Assembly (NCBI GenBank): GCA_964016885.1
Contig: OZ024743.1
Span: 185,362,962 to 185,426,961, forward strand
Length of the DNA stretch: 64,000 nt
Direction of reading: 5' to 3'
Source of the DNA: Eledone cirrhosa
Taxonomy: Eukaryota > Mollusca > Cephalopoda > Octopoda > Eledonidae
Shown in pieces: positions 44,701 to 52,624 of the stretch (the stretch's first letter is position 1; each line of letters starts with the position of its first letter). Under the pieces are notes generated by a model. That model searched no databases and had not been told where the DNA came from. It saw only the letters and a list, made by a program, of their open reading frames with translations. Made by a program: the position numbers and the translations under genes.

Positions 44701-47700
44701 AAGTTGATAGCTTCTGTTACCTAAGTGATCTAATTAGTAGTGGAGAAGGCTTCTATGAAAGTATAGTAACTAAAATAAGAATAGAGTAGAAAAAGTTCAT
44801 GGAGCTATTATCTGTTTGCAATGAAAGGATTCTCTCTCTGAGTGAATGGTAAATTGTATGATACTTTCATATATAGTGCTATGCTGCGTGGTAGTGAGAC
44901 TGATTGTCAAGGATATATGAAGACTAGGAAGAAATGAAATAGTATGCTCAGATGGATGTGTATTATTAATTTTCATGAACAACGAAGTATAGATGAGATG
45001 AAAGAAAAAGTAGATATAAGAGGATCAGATGTAACATACAGGAGAGAAGATTGCATTGGCATGAACAGGTAATGCACATGGATGATGGTTGTTAGGTGAA
45101 GAAGTGCCAGGAGTTCCAAGTGGAAGGATGCCGTGGAAGAAGAAGACCAAAAAAGATGTGGGCAGAGGTCTTGAAAGCTGATCTAAGTAATTTGATCCTG
45201 ATAATGGAGATAACAAAAAAAGAAACTTGTGGAGAAATGCTGTACTGGAAAAGGTTTGTTTAACCTATACAAGCATGGAAAAAAAGACAAAATGATGATG
45301 ATAAACAGACATTGATGATGATGATGATGATATCTGATAATTTGCTGTTCTCCAGGTCTGTCCTGACTGAGCAGACTTCTGATCCATCCATGATGTTCCC
45401 ATGTTTTTAGTGGTGTTGTGCACTATATTAGTCAATGTGTTCTTGTTTAAAAAGGCAAGATTTGATTTTAGGGAGATTTGGCTGCTATTTCTATAGCCGA
45501 GCTATCATATAGTGGAAACCGCAAAGGCTTGATATATTCAGTTATAAAGAGTTATATTTCAATAGTTTTTCATAAATTAAGCTAATACTAATTTTTTTAA
45601 TACTCTGATACAAAGTCCAACTTATTGCTGCATACTGACTTGAATTATGATAATAAAATTGTAATTTTCCATATTATCAATTTCAGAAGTACGGAAGGTT
45701 TCCAGAGTTGTCAGTGAACTAGGTTTGACATCAAAACTGAAGTACAGGTTAGCAGCTCACAAAACTGACATGGAAAGACAGAAAGATAAGCTTGATAAAG
45801 AAATGGAAGGTAAAGTTGTCAATAGTCATTCTTTATATTTTCTTTTGTATACTTGGTTTGTTGGCATGTGTTTGGTAAGTCTTCAGATTTGGAAGTTTAG
45901 GTATGTTGTGTGCCTAAATATTTCAGTTGAGCTATTATTACTACTGATAAAAGAATGTTTTAGTCTCTAAACCTCATTTTTCTTTGAAATGTGTTTAACG
46001 AAAACAAAAGTGGAGAAGAAGAAAAGATAAAATGTATGTGTTCTTCAAATAGGTGGTGTGTGCAGATTCAGCTGCTTTTTAAGATTTTGTGACCCTATAG
46101 TATGGTGGTCAATTTGGCAGAGTTGTTTGATCGTTGGATATTTGTTTCAGGCTTCTGTAGTCTGGGTTCAAATCCCACCGAGGTCTACTTTGTCTTTCAG
46201 GGTTGATAAAATCCCAGCCCAATGCTGGTTCAACTTTCTCTCTTCCCAGCAGTCATATTCCAGATGTTCAACTGGATCAAAGGAGGGAGTTGAGAGGGTG
46301 TCCTTGTCTCCCTGGACACCTAAAACCCTTGGCAAAAGCATGCTACAAAGTCATACTTGATTGCAAGTGACAACTATAGTTACTCCATGGTTTTAGTATC
46401 TGTTTAACTGTTTGTTATATGAAGATCAATTTGAAGTATATTTGTAATTTTAAATTATTTTACTTGCATGTAATTTCAAGCTTCAGCATCAAACTTCTCT
46501 TACATTTATTTTTGTTTTTGTTGCTTTTTTCAAATGCCTTTTCTAAGCTAACAGAGGTGATATGGGTTTCTTTCACACAATTGTTTTATAGTTGCCTATA
46601 TTTTCTGCAGCTACTAAAATCCTTTTGTCAGTTGAGCTAATTATAGAAAATAGTTTTATGTACTTTGTGTGGGTGTGTGTGTATATATGCATGTTAGCAC
46701 TAGGGTTGCACCAATTAACTGGCCATTTTGTCAATTTGTATTGCTTTTTTGCTATTGATAATCAGCTATTATTGTTTTGGACAAGAAAACTGGATAACAG
46801 AGAAATTTGGAAAACACTTTGGATTTAACAAGTAGAAACGTTATTTCCTAGGACATACAAATTAATATACAGTGTAATATAACTCTGTTCCTATAATAAT
46901 AATGAAAATTATTGTGTACAGTGCTTGAACACACTTATCTACATAACTGGAAGTTACTTGGGATTGCTCAGATGGCATTACTCTTTGTTAGTTAAAGGGT
47001 GTCAAAGTAGAAGAGAGAACCTTCAACTCACACAAGAGGATATCTTTAATTGATGTTTTAAAAAGGAATTCATTGAAAAATTATAAAGATTCTGATTACA
47101 TGTTTATTTAAAGGTATTCAAAAATTGTCCAGTAAAACAAAAATGATCCCTGTTATCGTAACTAACTAAAAACATAAAATTTAACGATCAAATTACATAA
47201 ATTATAATGTAAAAACTTCAAAATTTTTCCATTCTCAGAGTATAGCCGATTTCTTGCAGGCTCTTGTATGTTACCTTCTATCGTAAAATCAGCCTAATTT
47301 GTTCATCATATGTTCTCAAATAGTAGCTTCATAACTGTGACTAATTATGAATTTTTATAATATACTAGCAGTAAAGCCCGGCGTTGCTCGGGGTCGCTCA
47401 GTAGCTGTGTTAAAGTTACAATGTTAAGTTTCTTTCTTGGCTTAAAAACTGTAGTGTCTACTGTGCAGACTTGCATGTGGTGTTTTTGATTAATATTCCC
47501 TCAACCAACAATATGCCTTATGAAGTTAAGAAAACATAACGATAACCCGAATGTTATAACAAGAGGATGCTGGGGATAGAAACTGCACTGGTTATTTATT
47601 AACAAAGATCGAAAATGTAAACACTGCAACGCAGAGAAAAACATCAGCGTAACCAAATTATCAGTTATGTCTGTCTGCACGCCTATATCACCTCTCTGCA

Positions 47701-50200
47701 CGACTGTCTGTCTGCACGCCTATATCACCTCTCTGCACGACTGTCTGTCTGCACGCGTATATCACCTCTCTGCACGACTGTCTGTCTGCACGACTGTCTG
47801 TCTGCACGCCTAACGACGAAATATTTGCTTGTTTTACGTAGTTTTTAAATAGACTTGTTTTCAAGTAAAAATATTGTTTTAAAATGCTTTTAAATGGAAA
47901 TGAAGCAAAACGGAAGCTTAGTGTTCGAACTGATGAATTTTGCAGGTCTGTCATTTTAAACGCTGAGAAAGCCAGCGTAATTTTTTACGTAAGACGCTCA
48001 ATGTAAACAGAACAAAGGGAAATAACTGATAACTTACGCTAAAAAATCGATACATTATATTCGATTTCGTCACATAGGGTGGGTCAATTTGAAATTTTTT
48101 TTTTCCGATGTCTTCGCTAGGGCTCAATGTACAAGTATAGCAATTTCGGTGCAATTCCGTGAGAGATTCTAAGAGGAGATGTGTGCCAAAAATCGATAGA
48201 CAGACAGACAACCACAGTTTTATATATATAGATTGCTTACAATTAATTATAGTATGCATTTTCATATCACAATACATAATTTCATTATAGATAATCGATG
48301 GCCGATTAATCAGCATTGGCCAATAAGTCAATGTTGATTAATTGGTATTCAGCTAATTTGCTTATTGGTACATCCCTAGTTGACAGCACAATCTTGAATT
48401 TATTATGATCATGTGATTTCTTTTTCAACACTTTCATTATGTAGTTATTGGGAGTCAATTTGTTTTTGTCATTTAGAGAAGAAAACAGTAAAGAAAATCA
48501 AATTGAGGCTTTGCTTAGGATTAAAGAAAATTCCCAGTTTATCAGGTATCAGTAAAGTCTGACATAAAAGATATAGAACTAGCATAGTTCAGTATTAAAA
48601 AAAAAAATATTACTAATTTTCCAATTTAGTGAAATTCATTTTATATAAAGACAGAATCTCTCTATATAAAACTGAGTATGTGTGTGTGTGTGAATCCCCA
48701 AAACTGGAGAAGTATCCAACCGATTTTTTTCAAACTTTACATGTGTATTACTTATATTTCAGGGAGTGTTATGCACATAAAATTTAACTTTTTGATCCTC
48801 TAGGGCCCGCATTAGGTGAAAAACTGCATAATTTTTCAGCTTTTTAGGGGTTTTTTGAGGCGTTACGTCTGACCGATTTCCTTGAAATTGTAACTATGTA
48901 TTAGTCGGTCTCTTCTTCATACCGTGAGCAAAGAAAATCTAACTTTTTTATGGCCTAGGGCCTGCATTAGATGAAAGATTTCATTTTTTCAGCTTTTTAG
49001 GGCTTTTTTGAGGTGTTACGTCTAGCTGATTTTCCTGAAGTTTCAAGGCATATTATGCACATAAAAAAATTCATTTTCTTGATCCCTAGGGCCCGCATTA
49101 GGTGAAAACCTGCATTTTTCCTGCTTCATCGAGGAAAATCTTAAAGATTATCCAGCCATCAGAGTATTCGGATTATTTTCTTTACATATTGTCCAGGCAT
49201 GCAGTTTTTCCACGATTAGGTCTGTTGGTGGCCCGCGTTCCAAAATACCTTATCCCGTGCAACGCCGGGTACCACTGCTAGTATATTATAAATGGATAGA
49301 TAATTGCATGGTAGAAAAATTGAGGAGCATTGCAGCTAATTGAGACAAAACTGATGGAATTAGAGCCATGTATTTATTCCTTGCTGGTGGGGTTGACTCA
49401 TGGGGATCACAAATATAATAGTGCCTAGTTCAGCAGCACACTGAAATTCTTCTATGTTTATTACAGAAATGATACCAGGTAAAACATACATTAAATGCAG
49501 ATCTATCTATCTATATATCTGTCTGTCTGTCTAAGGGGGTTCCAAATTTCTCTCAAGACTAACATGATAGAAGATATATGCTTAAAGTGTCATGCAATAA
49601 GATCGAACCTAGAACTATGTGATTGTGAAATGAGCTTAATCACACAGCCATGTTTGCACCCATTTGGAACGAAAAAATTCCTGTTGCTTTTATTTGTTAC
49701 TTCAGGGTGTGTACATCAAATATAGCCTTATTTGTTTCTTAATGTGTAGCTGAATCACTAGATAATTATGTAAATGTACTTAGAGAGATATTGTTATACA
49801 TACTTTATTCATATGAATTTTGTTTTTCTTTTTTTTTTTGTTAGAACTTCGACGGCGAGTTGCAGAAGCTGAACACAAGAAGGAATTACTAAAAAGGAAA
49901 TCTCAGTGCTTTGACCATTTATTGGAAATTAGTAAATCGAAACGTCAAAGCCTTCTAGCTGACAGTAGTAGTTTGTATTTGCATTCTACATCTCCTAGTC
50001 CCGACAGCAGTCAGCTAACTGACCATGAAAGCATGAACACTGTTCATGTAAAAAATCTATGTGCATCATCATCTTCATCTTTGAACTCATCAGGACATTT
50101 TACAATGTATCCTGCAATTATAGATGGAAACACTAACAACAAATCTATTAGTAGGACTCGGAGCCCGGTTAGTGTAGAAGAGGCTCGTTCAACCTCTTAA
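30666..50200 (+). CDS. GMEB: GMEB-type SAND-domain transcription factor, five coding exons
   Basis: Exons 30666-30877, 35991-36325, 43014-43136, 45687-45809 and 49845-50200 join with GT-AG junctions and keep one open frame of 383 codons (382 residues). Residues about 8-95 form a SAND domain: TCGNL near 12-16, KFICPG at 24-29, FISPK at 41-45, KLKDWK at 55-60 (the KDWK DNA-contact motif), GIQLRK at 67-72, then FTNHQEMCTGRC (81-92) with the His/Cys zinc-site cluster. Residues about 185-265 (LFWKGIIELGLADEI; VSELGLTSKLKYRL) match the conserved GMEB helical region, followed by a coiled coil to about 290 and a Ser-rich tail. In vertebrates GMEB1/2 bind ACGPy sites and modulate glucocorticoid receptor transactivation; in a mollusc the receptor partner is unknown. 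The protein is shorter than the human forms (over 500 residues). The ATG at 30666 directly follows an acceptor; upstream coding exons are possible. Confidence 0.9.
31506..31696 (+). mobile_element. tRNA-derived SINE, family A (full length)
   Basis: Head GGCGGTGGATTGGCAGTATC with box A-like sequence, box B GAGTTCAAATCCCGCCG, body GAGGTTGACTTTGCCTTTC, AAGGGTCGATAAAATAAAGT and ACCAGTAATG, tail GGCCTTGTGCCTAAAGTAG and AAACAATTATT. The adjoining TTATTTTTTTAAAAT on both sides (31488-31505 and 31688-31703) looks like a target duplication. This is the best reference copy of the family in the window. Confidence 0.9.
32282..32489. mobile_element. TTAA-flanked MITE with duplicated CCGGCTGTAxCCGGCC
   Basis: TTAA lies at 32278-32281 and 32490-32493. 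The ends are CCTTTTAG and AAAGGG. Inside, AAACCGGCTGTATCCGGCC and AAACCGGCTGTAACCGGCC occur 48 bases apart, each an imperfect palindrome. It differs internally from the 19280-19524 family but uses the same target. Confidence 0.7.
32876..33145 (+). mobile_element. Family B SINE, degraded
   Basis: Head GTGAAGGTGTGTGGGTTAGA, box B-like TGTAAGTGATTCTTGGACC and body CTACTTTACTCAGCTGTAGAAATG follow the family B order. The downstream part (to 33145) is unlike the best copy and may be another repeat. Confidence 0.55.
33166..33412 (-). mobile_element. RTE-like LINE 3' tail fragment
   Basis: Inverse tail: ATCATCATCATCATCACCATT, TTTTCCCTGCCTGCATGGG, GGCTGGATGCTCTTCCTAATG, GTGGACTGGGTACTTTTTT. The ATG microsatellite marks the 3' end on the minus strand. 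Confidence 0.75.
33785..33930 (-). pseudogene. Small coding-like fragment, possibly a transposase N-terminus
   Basis: The minus strand has an acceptor-like TTTTTCTTTTTCAG followed by an open stretch reading MSDRLSLEQRRVASLMEVYG then LPTESIKQLGGCF. The LSLEQR..A..M..YG..T pattern resembles the N-terminal helix-turn-helix of transposases. It is short, has no partner domain and could also be chance. Confidence 0.3.
34017..34326. repeat. Inverted repeat, ~68-bp arms around 172 bp; retroelement end family
   Basis: 34017-34084 (AACAGATTAAAGTTTAAGC, AAAGAATTGCTGCTTTCACC, CTTAACGGGATCTTCTG) is the inverse of 34257-34326. Read on the minus strand, the whole spacer plus one arm closely matches 60890-61130 on the plus strand (CAGGGAACGT, AACCAAAGTAT, GATCCCRTTAAGGGTGAAAG, CAGCGATTCTTTGCTTAAAC). 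So this is a dispersed element whose terminal ~68 bases were copied in inverted orientation, a feature known from Penelope-like elements; no reverse transcriptase is present to confirm this. Confidence 0.75.
34416..34524 (+). mobile_element. Family A SINE, 3' half
   Basis: CGCCGAGGTTGAGTTTGCC, TTTCATCCTTACGGGGGTCG, ATAAAATAAAGTACCAGTAATG and the tail GGCCTTGTGCCTAAAGTAG match the family. The tRNA head is absent. An ATT microsatellite follows. Confidence 0.85.
34543..34816. repeat. Inverted repeat, ~80-bp arms
   Basis: 34543-34632 (ATAATCAGGAACTGATTATA, GGTTGCCGGTCCAGCAAAAA, TTGAAAATTAGAAT) is the inverse of 34727-34816 with few mismatches. AT microsatellites sit at the inner edges. The inner spacer holds one arm of the next hairpin. 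Confidence 0.8.
34635..35042. repeat. Inverted repeat, ~70-bp arms, interlocked with the preceding one
   Basis: 34635-34705 (CAATACACTGTATGCTTAAT, TAAGTGCATTTTGAAGACC, TTACGCTA) is the inverse of about 34971-35040. Between them lies a further short hairpin around TTTTCAGCAAACAGGAGGAG and its inverse near 34910-34950. The left arm lies inside the spacer of 34543-34816, so the two structures cannot both fully fold at once. Confidence 0.75.
35125..35275 (+). repeat. Retroelement-end-like sequence
   Basis: Contains AACGCTTGAAATAGCAGAAA, GAGGGTCTTAACGTTTCGGA and CTTTCATCAGAAGAAAGACTG, the last a small hairpin. Such CATCAG/AACGTTTCGG blocks are frequent at element ends in mollusc genomes, but no coding region is attached and the family is unassigned. 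Confidence 0.35.
35336..35699. repeat. Inverted repeat, ~124-bp arms, 117-bp spacer
   Basis: 35336-35459 (AAGTAGCAGATATAT, GAGAAAGAACCATATA, AGAAGAACATGTATTCAAG) is the inverse of 35577-35699 with only a few differences. The spacer includes a small perfect hairpin, TATGGCGCCATTT and AAAATGGCGCCATA at about 35475-35505. It is followed by a TA microsatellite of about 45 bases. Confidence 0.85.
35738..35858. repeat. GC-rich near-palindrome of about 120 bp
   Basis: ATAGGAAAAGAGTCAGGAC, then GACAGCTAGATCCGA facing TCGGATCTAGCTGTC, then GTCCTGACTCTTTTCCTAT. The arms are about 58-60 bases with a nearly absent loop and a few mismatches. It is the GC-richest hairpin of the cluster and lies 133 bases before GMEB exon 2. 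Confidence 0.85.
35991..36325 (+). CDS. GMEB: GMEB coding exon 2 (end of SAND domain)
   Basis: After TTCTGTTCAG the exon begins G, completing the Arg codon of exon 1, and reads KYIESGQLDFTNHQEMCTGR then CVSRAPLKTVVFDDG. The [KR]xxxSGQ[LI]DF..H...C...C pattern is the conserved end of the GMEB SAND domain. The rest is linker (LAGTGISIKENSYLYE...). It ends GATG|GTATGT in phase 1. Reading into the intron adds a spurious extension to 36420. Confidence 0.9.
36428..36545 (+). mobile_element. Family A SINE, diverged
   Basis: AAAATTGGCAGAGTTAGATA, TGAGTTCAAATCCCACTGAGG and TCAACTTTGCCTTCCATCCTTTCAG follow the family A order; the 3' part is replaced by the LINE relic that follows. Confidence 0.7.
36545..37045 (-). 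pseudogene. RTE-like LINE fragment with the end of the PHD-type finger
   Basis: The minus strand reads FVHKRCSRISGRLTGKENF then VCNRCRGVINNKRV, the second half of the finger: His, Cys, then CxxC. It continues through VADSVCYLGD and the C-terminal coding region to ...MDGLMEKLG-like sequence. It supports the finger seen at 20.8 kb as a property of the family. Frameshifted and truncated. Confidence 0.75.
37200..39790 (-). pseudogene. Long LINE relic (second family) with endonuclease, RT and C-terminal parts
   Basis: Minus-strand order: about 39700-39170 endonuclease (VYAPNKESEYKYFLDE; MIDFNAHVGTDHPTWK; RSIIDFVIVSDLF; ELSTDHHLVIYNM with the DHH motif); 38982-38659 linker (WYKQAQRIAAETVNV; ILVRWREYFTDLLN); about 38530-38220 N-terminal RT; 38247-37822 RT (RLCYGCALSPLLFIIFMNRI; LEFADDILLLNS with FADD); 37760-37200 C-terminus (ERSQL*YNGHVVRMSQERIA). 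Most blocks are recognisable over 2.6 kb but broken by stops and shifts. In the endonuclease the usual GDFNAH is IDFNAH. It lies in GMEB intron 2, antisense to the gene. Confidence 0.8.
40438..40585 (-). mobile_element. tRNA-derived SINE fragment
   Basis: The inverse reads AAGTACAATGGCTATGTGG, TTAAGCTACTGGAATTCTG and TCACAGTCATCAGCTCAAACC (box B-like). The order resembles the SINE heads of the region, but the body is short. Confidence 0.4.
40690..41100 (-). mobile_element. LINE 3' tail fragments and microsatellites
   Basis: ATC microsatellite (40691-40717), a C run (40731-40742) and another ATC tract precede the inverse tail CACTTTCCCTGCTAGCAAG at 40857. The module GGCTGGATGCCTTTTCTATTATC follows at 41049. 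Diverged. Confidence 0.6.
41393..42433 (-). mobile_element. mariner transposon, 1.04 kb, TA-flanked, inactive
   Basis: The left terminal repeat GGGGGTTGGTTGAAAAGTTC, ATAGGCTGAC is the inverse of the right end GTCAGCCTATAAACTTTTCA, and TA flanks both sides (41391-41392, 42434-42435). Inside, the minus strand reads EFRRRKERLEDDPRSGH, GVTINQIANAISISQEKVENI, ...LGMTKISA, then after a stop LLTPDQK, and finally VLFHQGNAPAHKSL and PLYSPDLAPSDNHLFPNMKK. The second catalytic Asp (HQDNAPAH) is Gly (GGC), stops interrupt the middle, and the VMASxFWD region is deleted. It is in GMEB intron 2. Confidence 0.9.
42730..42895. repeat. 54-bp tandem repeat, three units
   Basis: GTCTTGAAAATGATCATGATC at 42748, then variants at 42802 and 42856: an exact 54-base period, with CACTGYCATTC and GGCCACCAGTTGTGGTGG. 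It lies in GMEB intron 2, about 120 bases before exon 3. The period is 18 codons and the frame is partly open on both strands, but no protein match is evident. Confidence 0.85.
43014..43136 (+). CDS. GMEB: GMEB coding exon 3 (123 bp, phase 1-1)
   Basis: TTTTTCTCTTGTAG precedes an exon that completes a Glu codon and reads SQLFWKGIIELGLADEIFRE then IKTTLDNLKYNLIRNQCPLE. FWKGI...GL...V/I is conserved in GMEB1/2 downstream of the SAND domain. The donor is GAAG|GTCAGT. The length is a multiple of three and both edges are phase 1, so skipping would keep the frame. Confidence 0.88.
43150..43540 (+). repeat. LINE-tail module repeats with a C run
   Basis: Three diverged copies of the module GTAAGGTGTTTGGTGATAGG/AAGGGCATCC...GGTGCTATGGTAAAATGCAC. 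A C run (43241-43256) interrupts the first. The orientation is opposite to the 28.7-29.2-kb array. Confidence 0.6.
43690..44155 (+). mobile_element. RTE-like LINE 3' end (5'-truncated)
   Basis: ATGCAGTAATACAGAAGACC corresponds to the last codons of the element at 21.6 kb (HAVIQ.TRPPM). Then comes the 3' UTR with the units GTGTAGGTGTCATGACAAAA and GTTAGGAAGGGCATCCAGCC, the block CCCATGCTAGCGTGGAAG and the ATGATG tail near 44140-44153. This confirms the extent of the 3' UTR. Confidence 0.85.
44459..44700 (-). mobile_element. RTE-like LINE 3' tail (inverse)
   Basis: ATCATCATCACCATTTAACG, TCCATTTTCCATGCTAGCATGG, TTGGATGCCCTTCCTAATGCC, GTGTGGACTGGGTACTTTTT and a second module. It is one of the better preserved short copies and abuts a plus-strand LINE copy at 44700. 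Confidence 0.8.
44700..45335 (+). pseudogene. RTE-like LINE C-terminal region, degraded
   Basis: VDSFCYLSDLISSGEGFYES, then SIVTKIRIE and, in other frames, QMDVYY..FHEQRSIDEMKEK and HWHEQVMHMDDGC, CQEFQVEGCRGRRRPKKMW. The order matches the element at 21.07-21.6 kb (VDSFCYLGDRISSGGG; VGRPKMTWDEV). Ends in ATGATG repeats. Several frameshifts. Confidence 0.8.
45687..45809 (+). CDS. GMEB: GMEB coding exon 4 (123 bp, phase 1-1)
   Basis: TTATCAATTTCAG precedes an exon reading (E)VRKVSRVVSELGLTSKLKYR then LAAHKTDMERQKDKLDKEME, ending GGAAG|GTAAAG. The second half begins the coiled coil that continues into exon 5. It has the same length and phases as exon 3, and both also begin by completing a Glu codon. 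Confidence 0.88.
46090..46370 (+). mobile_element. Family A SINE, diverged
   Basis: TATGGTGGTCAATTTGGCAG head, TGGGTTCAAATCCCACCGAGG box B and CTACTTTGTCTTTCAGGGTTGATAAAATC body. The 3' part (46230-46370) differs from the common tail and may be a subfamily or another repeat. Confidence 0.65.
46375..47360. other. No identifiable gene (GMEB intron 4)
   Basis: AT-rich intronic sequence. The frames at 46419-46640 and 46592-46828 are hydrophobic AT-derived stretches without a recognisable domain. Confidence 0.6.
47365..48232 (-). mobile_element. Non-autonomous Helitron, minus strand, 868 bp
   Basis: On the minus strand the element begins TCTATATATATAAAACTG and ends GACCCCGAGCAACGCCGGGC...CTG then CTAG (47365-47368) followed by T. 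The stem-loop about ten bases before CTAG and the 5' TC after A are Helitron hallmarks. It contains a 37-bp minisatellite at 47666-47810. No Rep or helicase coding was found. Confidence 0.8.
47666..47812. repeat. 37-bp minisatellite inside the Helitron
   Basis: GCACGCCTATATCACCTCTC recurs at 47677, 47714 and 47751 (37-base period), with CTGTCTGTCTGCACGACTG between. One unit is partially duplicated at the right end. Confidence 0.85.
48657..49281 (+). mobile_element. Non-autonomous Helitron, plus strand, 625 bp
   Basis: It starts TCTCTCTATATAAAACTGAG after A, and ends with the stem-loop CCCGTGCAACGCCGGG, then TACCACTG and CTAG (49278-49281) before T. Internally a module (TAGGGCCCGCATTAGGTGAAA, TTTCAGCTTTTTAGGG, GAGGCGTTACGTCT) is repeated three times with divergence. 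No coding potential. It faces the Helitron at 47365-48232, both in GMEB intron 4. Confidence 0.85.
49845..50200 (+). CDS. GMEB: GMEB terminal coding exon (coiled coil and Ser-rich tail)
   Basis: A T-rich tract ending TTGTTAG precedes the exon, which completes a Glu codon and reads LRRRVAEAEHKKELLKRKSQ then CFDHLLEISKSKRQSLLADS, followed by a serine-rich tail (SSSLNSS; NTNNKSISRTRSPVSVEEARS) and TAA at 50198-50200. The basic coiled coil matches the dimerisation region of GMEB proteins. The tail is shorter than in vertebrates. Confidence 0.88.
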
Positions 50201-50940
50201 GTTTTATTGGGAAATTATCTTCACAACAGCTTATTTTCTATGCGAAGCATTCCCGGGTTGTATTCTTATGTAAATATATATTTTTTAAAGCTTCTTCAAA
50301 GTTGCTGATTATTGCAGCAGAAAAAAAAAAATTTATTAGCACATGGAAGGTGATTTATGTGGTGTAAAAAGGCAGCAACTTGAAAAATGACTAAAAAATA
50401 AAACAAATGAAATTCAAATTTGCAAAATCATCTCAAATATTGCATATTGATATTTTGGAGGTGTGTCTCCTAGTTGTTTCTAATTTATTGCAGAAGCTGC
50501 ATTGATTTTGTTTACAGTTGTGGTTGTTCATCAAATGTGATGTTCAAGAAAGAGAAAATGCTAAAAACAGCTTACAATACAAGCACCAATACAAGTGTTG
50601 TTTCACTGCTTTTGGTATCCACTTTGTAGATTTCCTTTATCCAAGATCCCTATTTCATTCATAAATTAGACATGTATTTTTCTATGTTCAAGCTCTCTAC
50701 TTGATTCATAAATTAGGTTATTTTTGTATTTGTCTCCAAAAGAAAGAAAAAAATAAGAAAAAATAAAGACAACAAATTTTTCCAGTTGAATCAAAATAAA
50801 TTAGAACTTTTATTAGAAATTTAAATTTTTATACTATAAAAAAATTATTTTCAATGTTTTATAAGTATTTACATTAGTTATTTTGAAATCTATGGTATAT
50901 GTGACAAAATGATCAAAAACAGTGATTTGAAATAAACTAA
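50201..50940 (+). terminator. GMEB: GMEB 3' UTR with candidate polyadenylation signals
   Basis: AATAAA occurs at 50397-50402, 50762-50767 and 50931-50936 in AT-rich sequence. Any could be used; the nearest gives a 3' UTR of about 220 bases. No repeat is inserted before 51.08 kb. Confidence 0.5.
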
Positions 50941-51084
50941 ATCTATTAAAATTTTCTGTCTAATTGAGCATGAAGTGGGATTATGAGATTAATAAATTGG
51001 AGTTTTTAAGTTGATGTGGTTTGAGAATCTTTATTTTTATGAGCCAATTCAATTAACAATTTAAGGTGATAAAGGAAACAAATT

Positions 51085-51220
51085 TATTTCATCATCATCA
51101 CCACCATTTAATGTCTATTTTCCATGCTTATATAGGTTAGATGGCTTGTCATGTTCTGAAGCTAGAAGTTCCATTTCTAGCATGGCTTTCACATTGGATG
51201 TTCTTCTTAAGTGTATTTAA
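51085..51220 (-). mobile_element. RTE-like LINE 3' tail fragment
   Basis: ATCATCATCACCACCATTTA, ATGTCTATTTTCCATGC and ATTGGATGTTCTTCTTAAG correspond to the inverse tail. Diverged, truncated. Confidence 0.7.
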
Positions 51221-51337
51221 TTCATATTAAGTTATTAGATAATTGAGTTACAACTTGCTGATCAATTCACCCAATGCATCAATGAGGATGATGAAGGGAT
51301 ATTTTCTTGGTGTTCTGTGCTTGTTGATAAAGATTAA

Positions 51338-51520
51338 CCCTTTTGATACCAAACCACCTGAAACTGACTCTGGTTTAATGATATAAAACTATTTATATTA
51401 AAGTGTTTAAAAAAACTTTCCATCATAATTTTGTGTAAGAACCTTTGCTAAATTATGTTCCAAACACCAGCTAAATAATTAGAAAATTAGTTTTATTACT
51501 AAGTCCCTCCTAAATCTTGA
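51338..51520. mobile_element. TTAA-type MITE, right end lost
   Basis: After TTAA (51334-51337) the sequence CCCTTTTGATACCAAACCAC, TAAAGTGTTTAAAAAAACTT, CCATCATAATTTTGTGTAAG and AAACACCAGCTAAATAATTAG matches 9502-9745 and 19280-19524. The right end has been replaced. Confidence 0.65.
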
Positions 51521-51539
51521 TGTGGTGTCTACGCATATG

Positions 51540-52620
51540 TAAATTCCACTTTTAGTGTTACCCACCTTTCTCACTTGGATATTAGTAACAGAGGCTTCCA
51601 GTTACTTTGACTCAGTTTCCCTCTCTCACTCCTCCAAATATATCTGCCTTTGACACCCTTTGAACTCTTCCAACCAGCAACATCTCTTCTTTCATATCTG
51701 TTCTTGCATTGAAGATCTTTATCTCTAATCACTCCTTGCTGAAATCATTCTCTCTGGCGATTTCAGCATATACAGCTCTTCTTGACATTCACATTCATCC
51801 CATATTGATACTGCTGAAACCAATTTTTTGCAATCCTTCACTCTTTATGTCAATTTGTCTTACCACTTAATTGTATTTCCAAACACCCATGATCTCTTTT
51901 TTATCACCAAACCCATCCCCTATTAAACCATTACAATCTCTGTACCTATAAGGTAATCTAACCACATTTTTTGGCCACAACCCACCAAATGCAATACAAT
52001 GCCTTTTCCCAGTGGACTCTATAGAACTCCTAATGAGATGACTAGTTTGAGCTTCACCAGCACTATGCTATTCCTGGCAGCACATACTTCATCCCTGAAC
52101 TACCAGGGACTGAAACAGGGTGACAGAAACCAATCTCTTAAGCATATTGGATTACCACAGAAGTTGAAGCAAAGAACTCTGTCTACAATGCTTGGAGAAA
52201 ATCACCTACACACTGGATGCAGTTTTTTTTTTTACTGAGCACTGCAACTCATATGAGACCATCAGCGATACCATAAAGGATGTCTTCATGCATTGTATAA
52301 CCTGTAATCCCACTCACCTCCAAACTCCAGGCAATAATTTAGATACCTTACCAAAAGGATATCTGAAGTTTACAGAATCCTCCTTTTCTCCTCTTCTCAA
52401 CCATTGATGTGTAAGCAGTACTCCCAAGGAGAAACCCTCCACTTTTGTTGCTCATTTTGCACCACACTGGACACTTTAAGTAAATATCTTTCAAAACTTC
52501 TTTTCTATTCCACCAGGTTCATCAGCATTTACACATACATGTTAAATACAAAAATCTGGTTGCTTCAAACCAACATCACCAGTCTTGACAATGTTCTTTC
52601 TACTACTTTCAAATAATCTT
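51540..52620 (+). pseudogene. Jockey/CR1-type LINE relic (endonuclease end and pre-RT region)
   Basis: Plus-strand frames give EIILSGDFSIYSS, SHSSHIDTAETNFLQSFTLY and DLFFITKPIPY (the GDFN..H block and end of an APE endonuclease), later AKNSVYNAWRKSPTHWMQ and FTESSFSPLLNH followed by TPKEKPSTFVAHFA, resembling the SSFPPL...K..LF..HF block before the RT of Jockey-superfamily elements. Many stops. It meets the minus-strand RTE-like fragment at about 52.62 kb. Confidence 0.6.
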
Positions 52621-52624
52621 CTCC

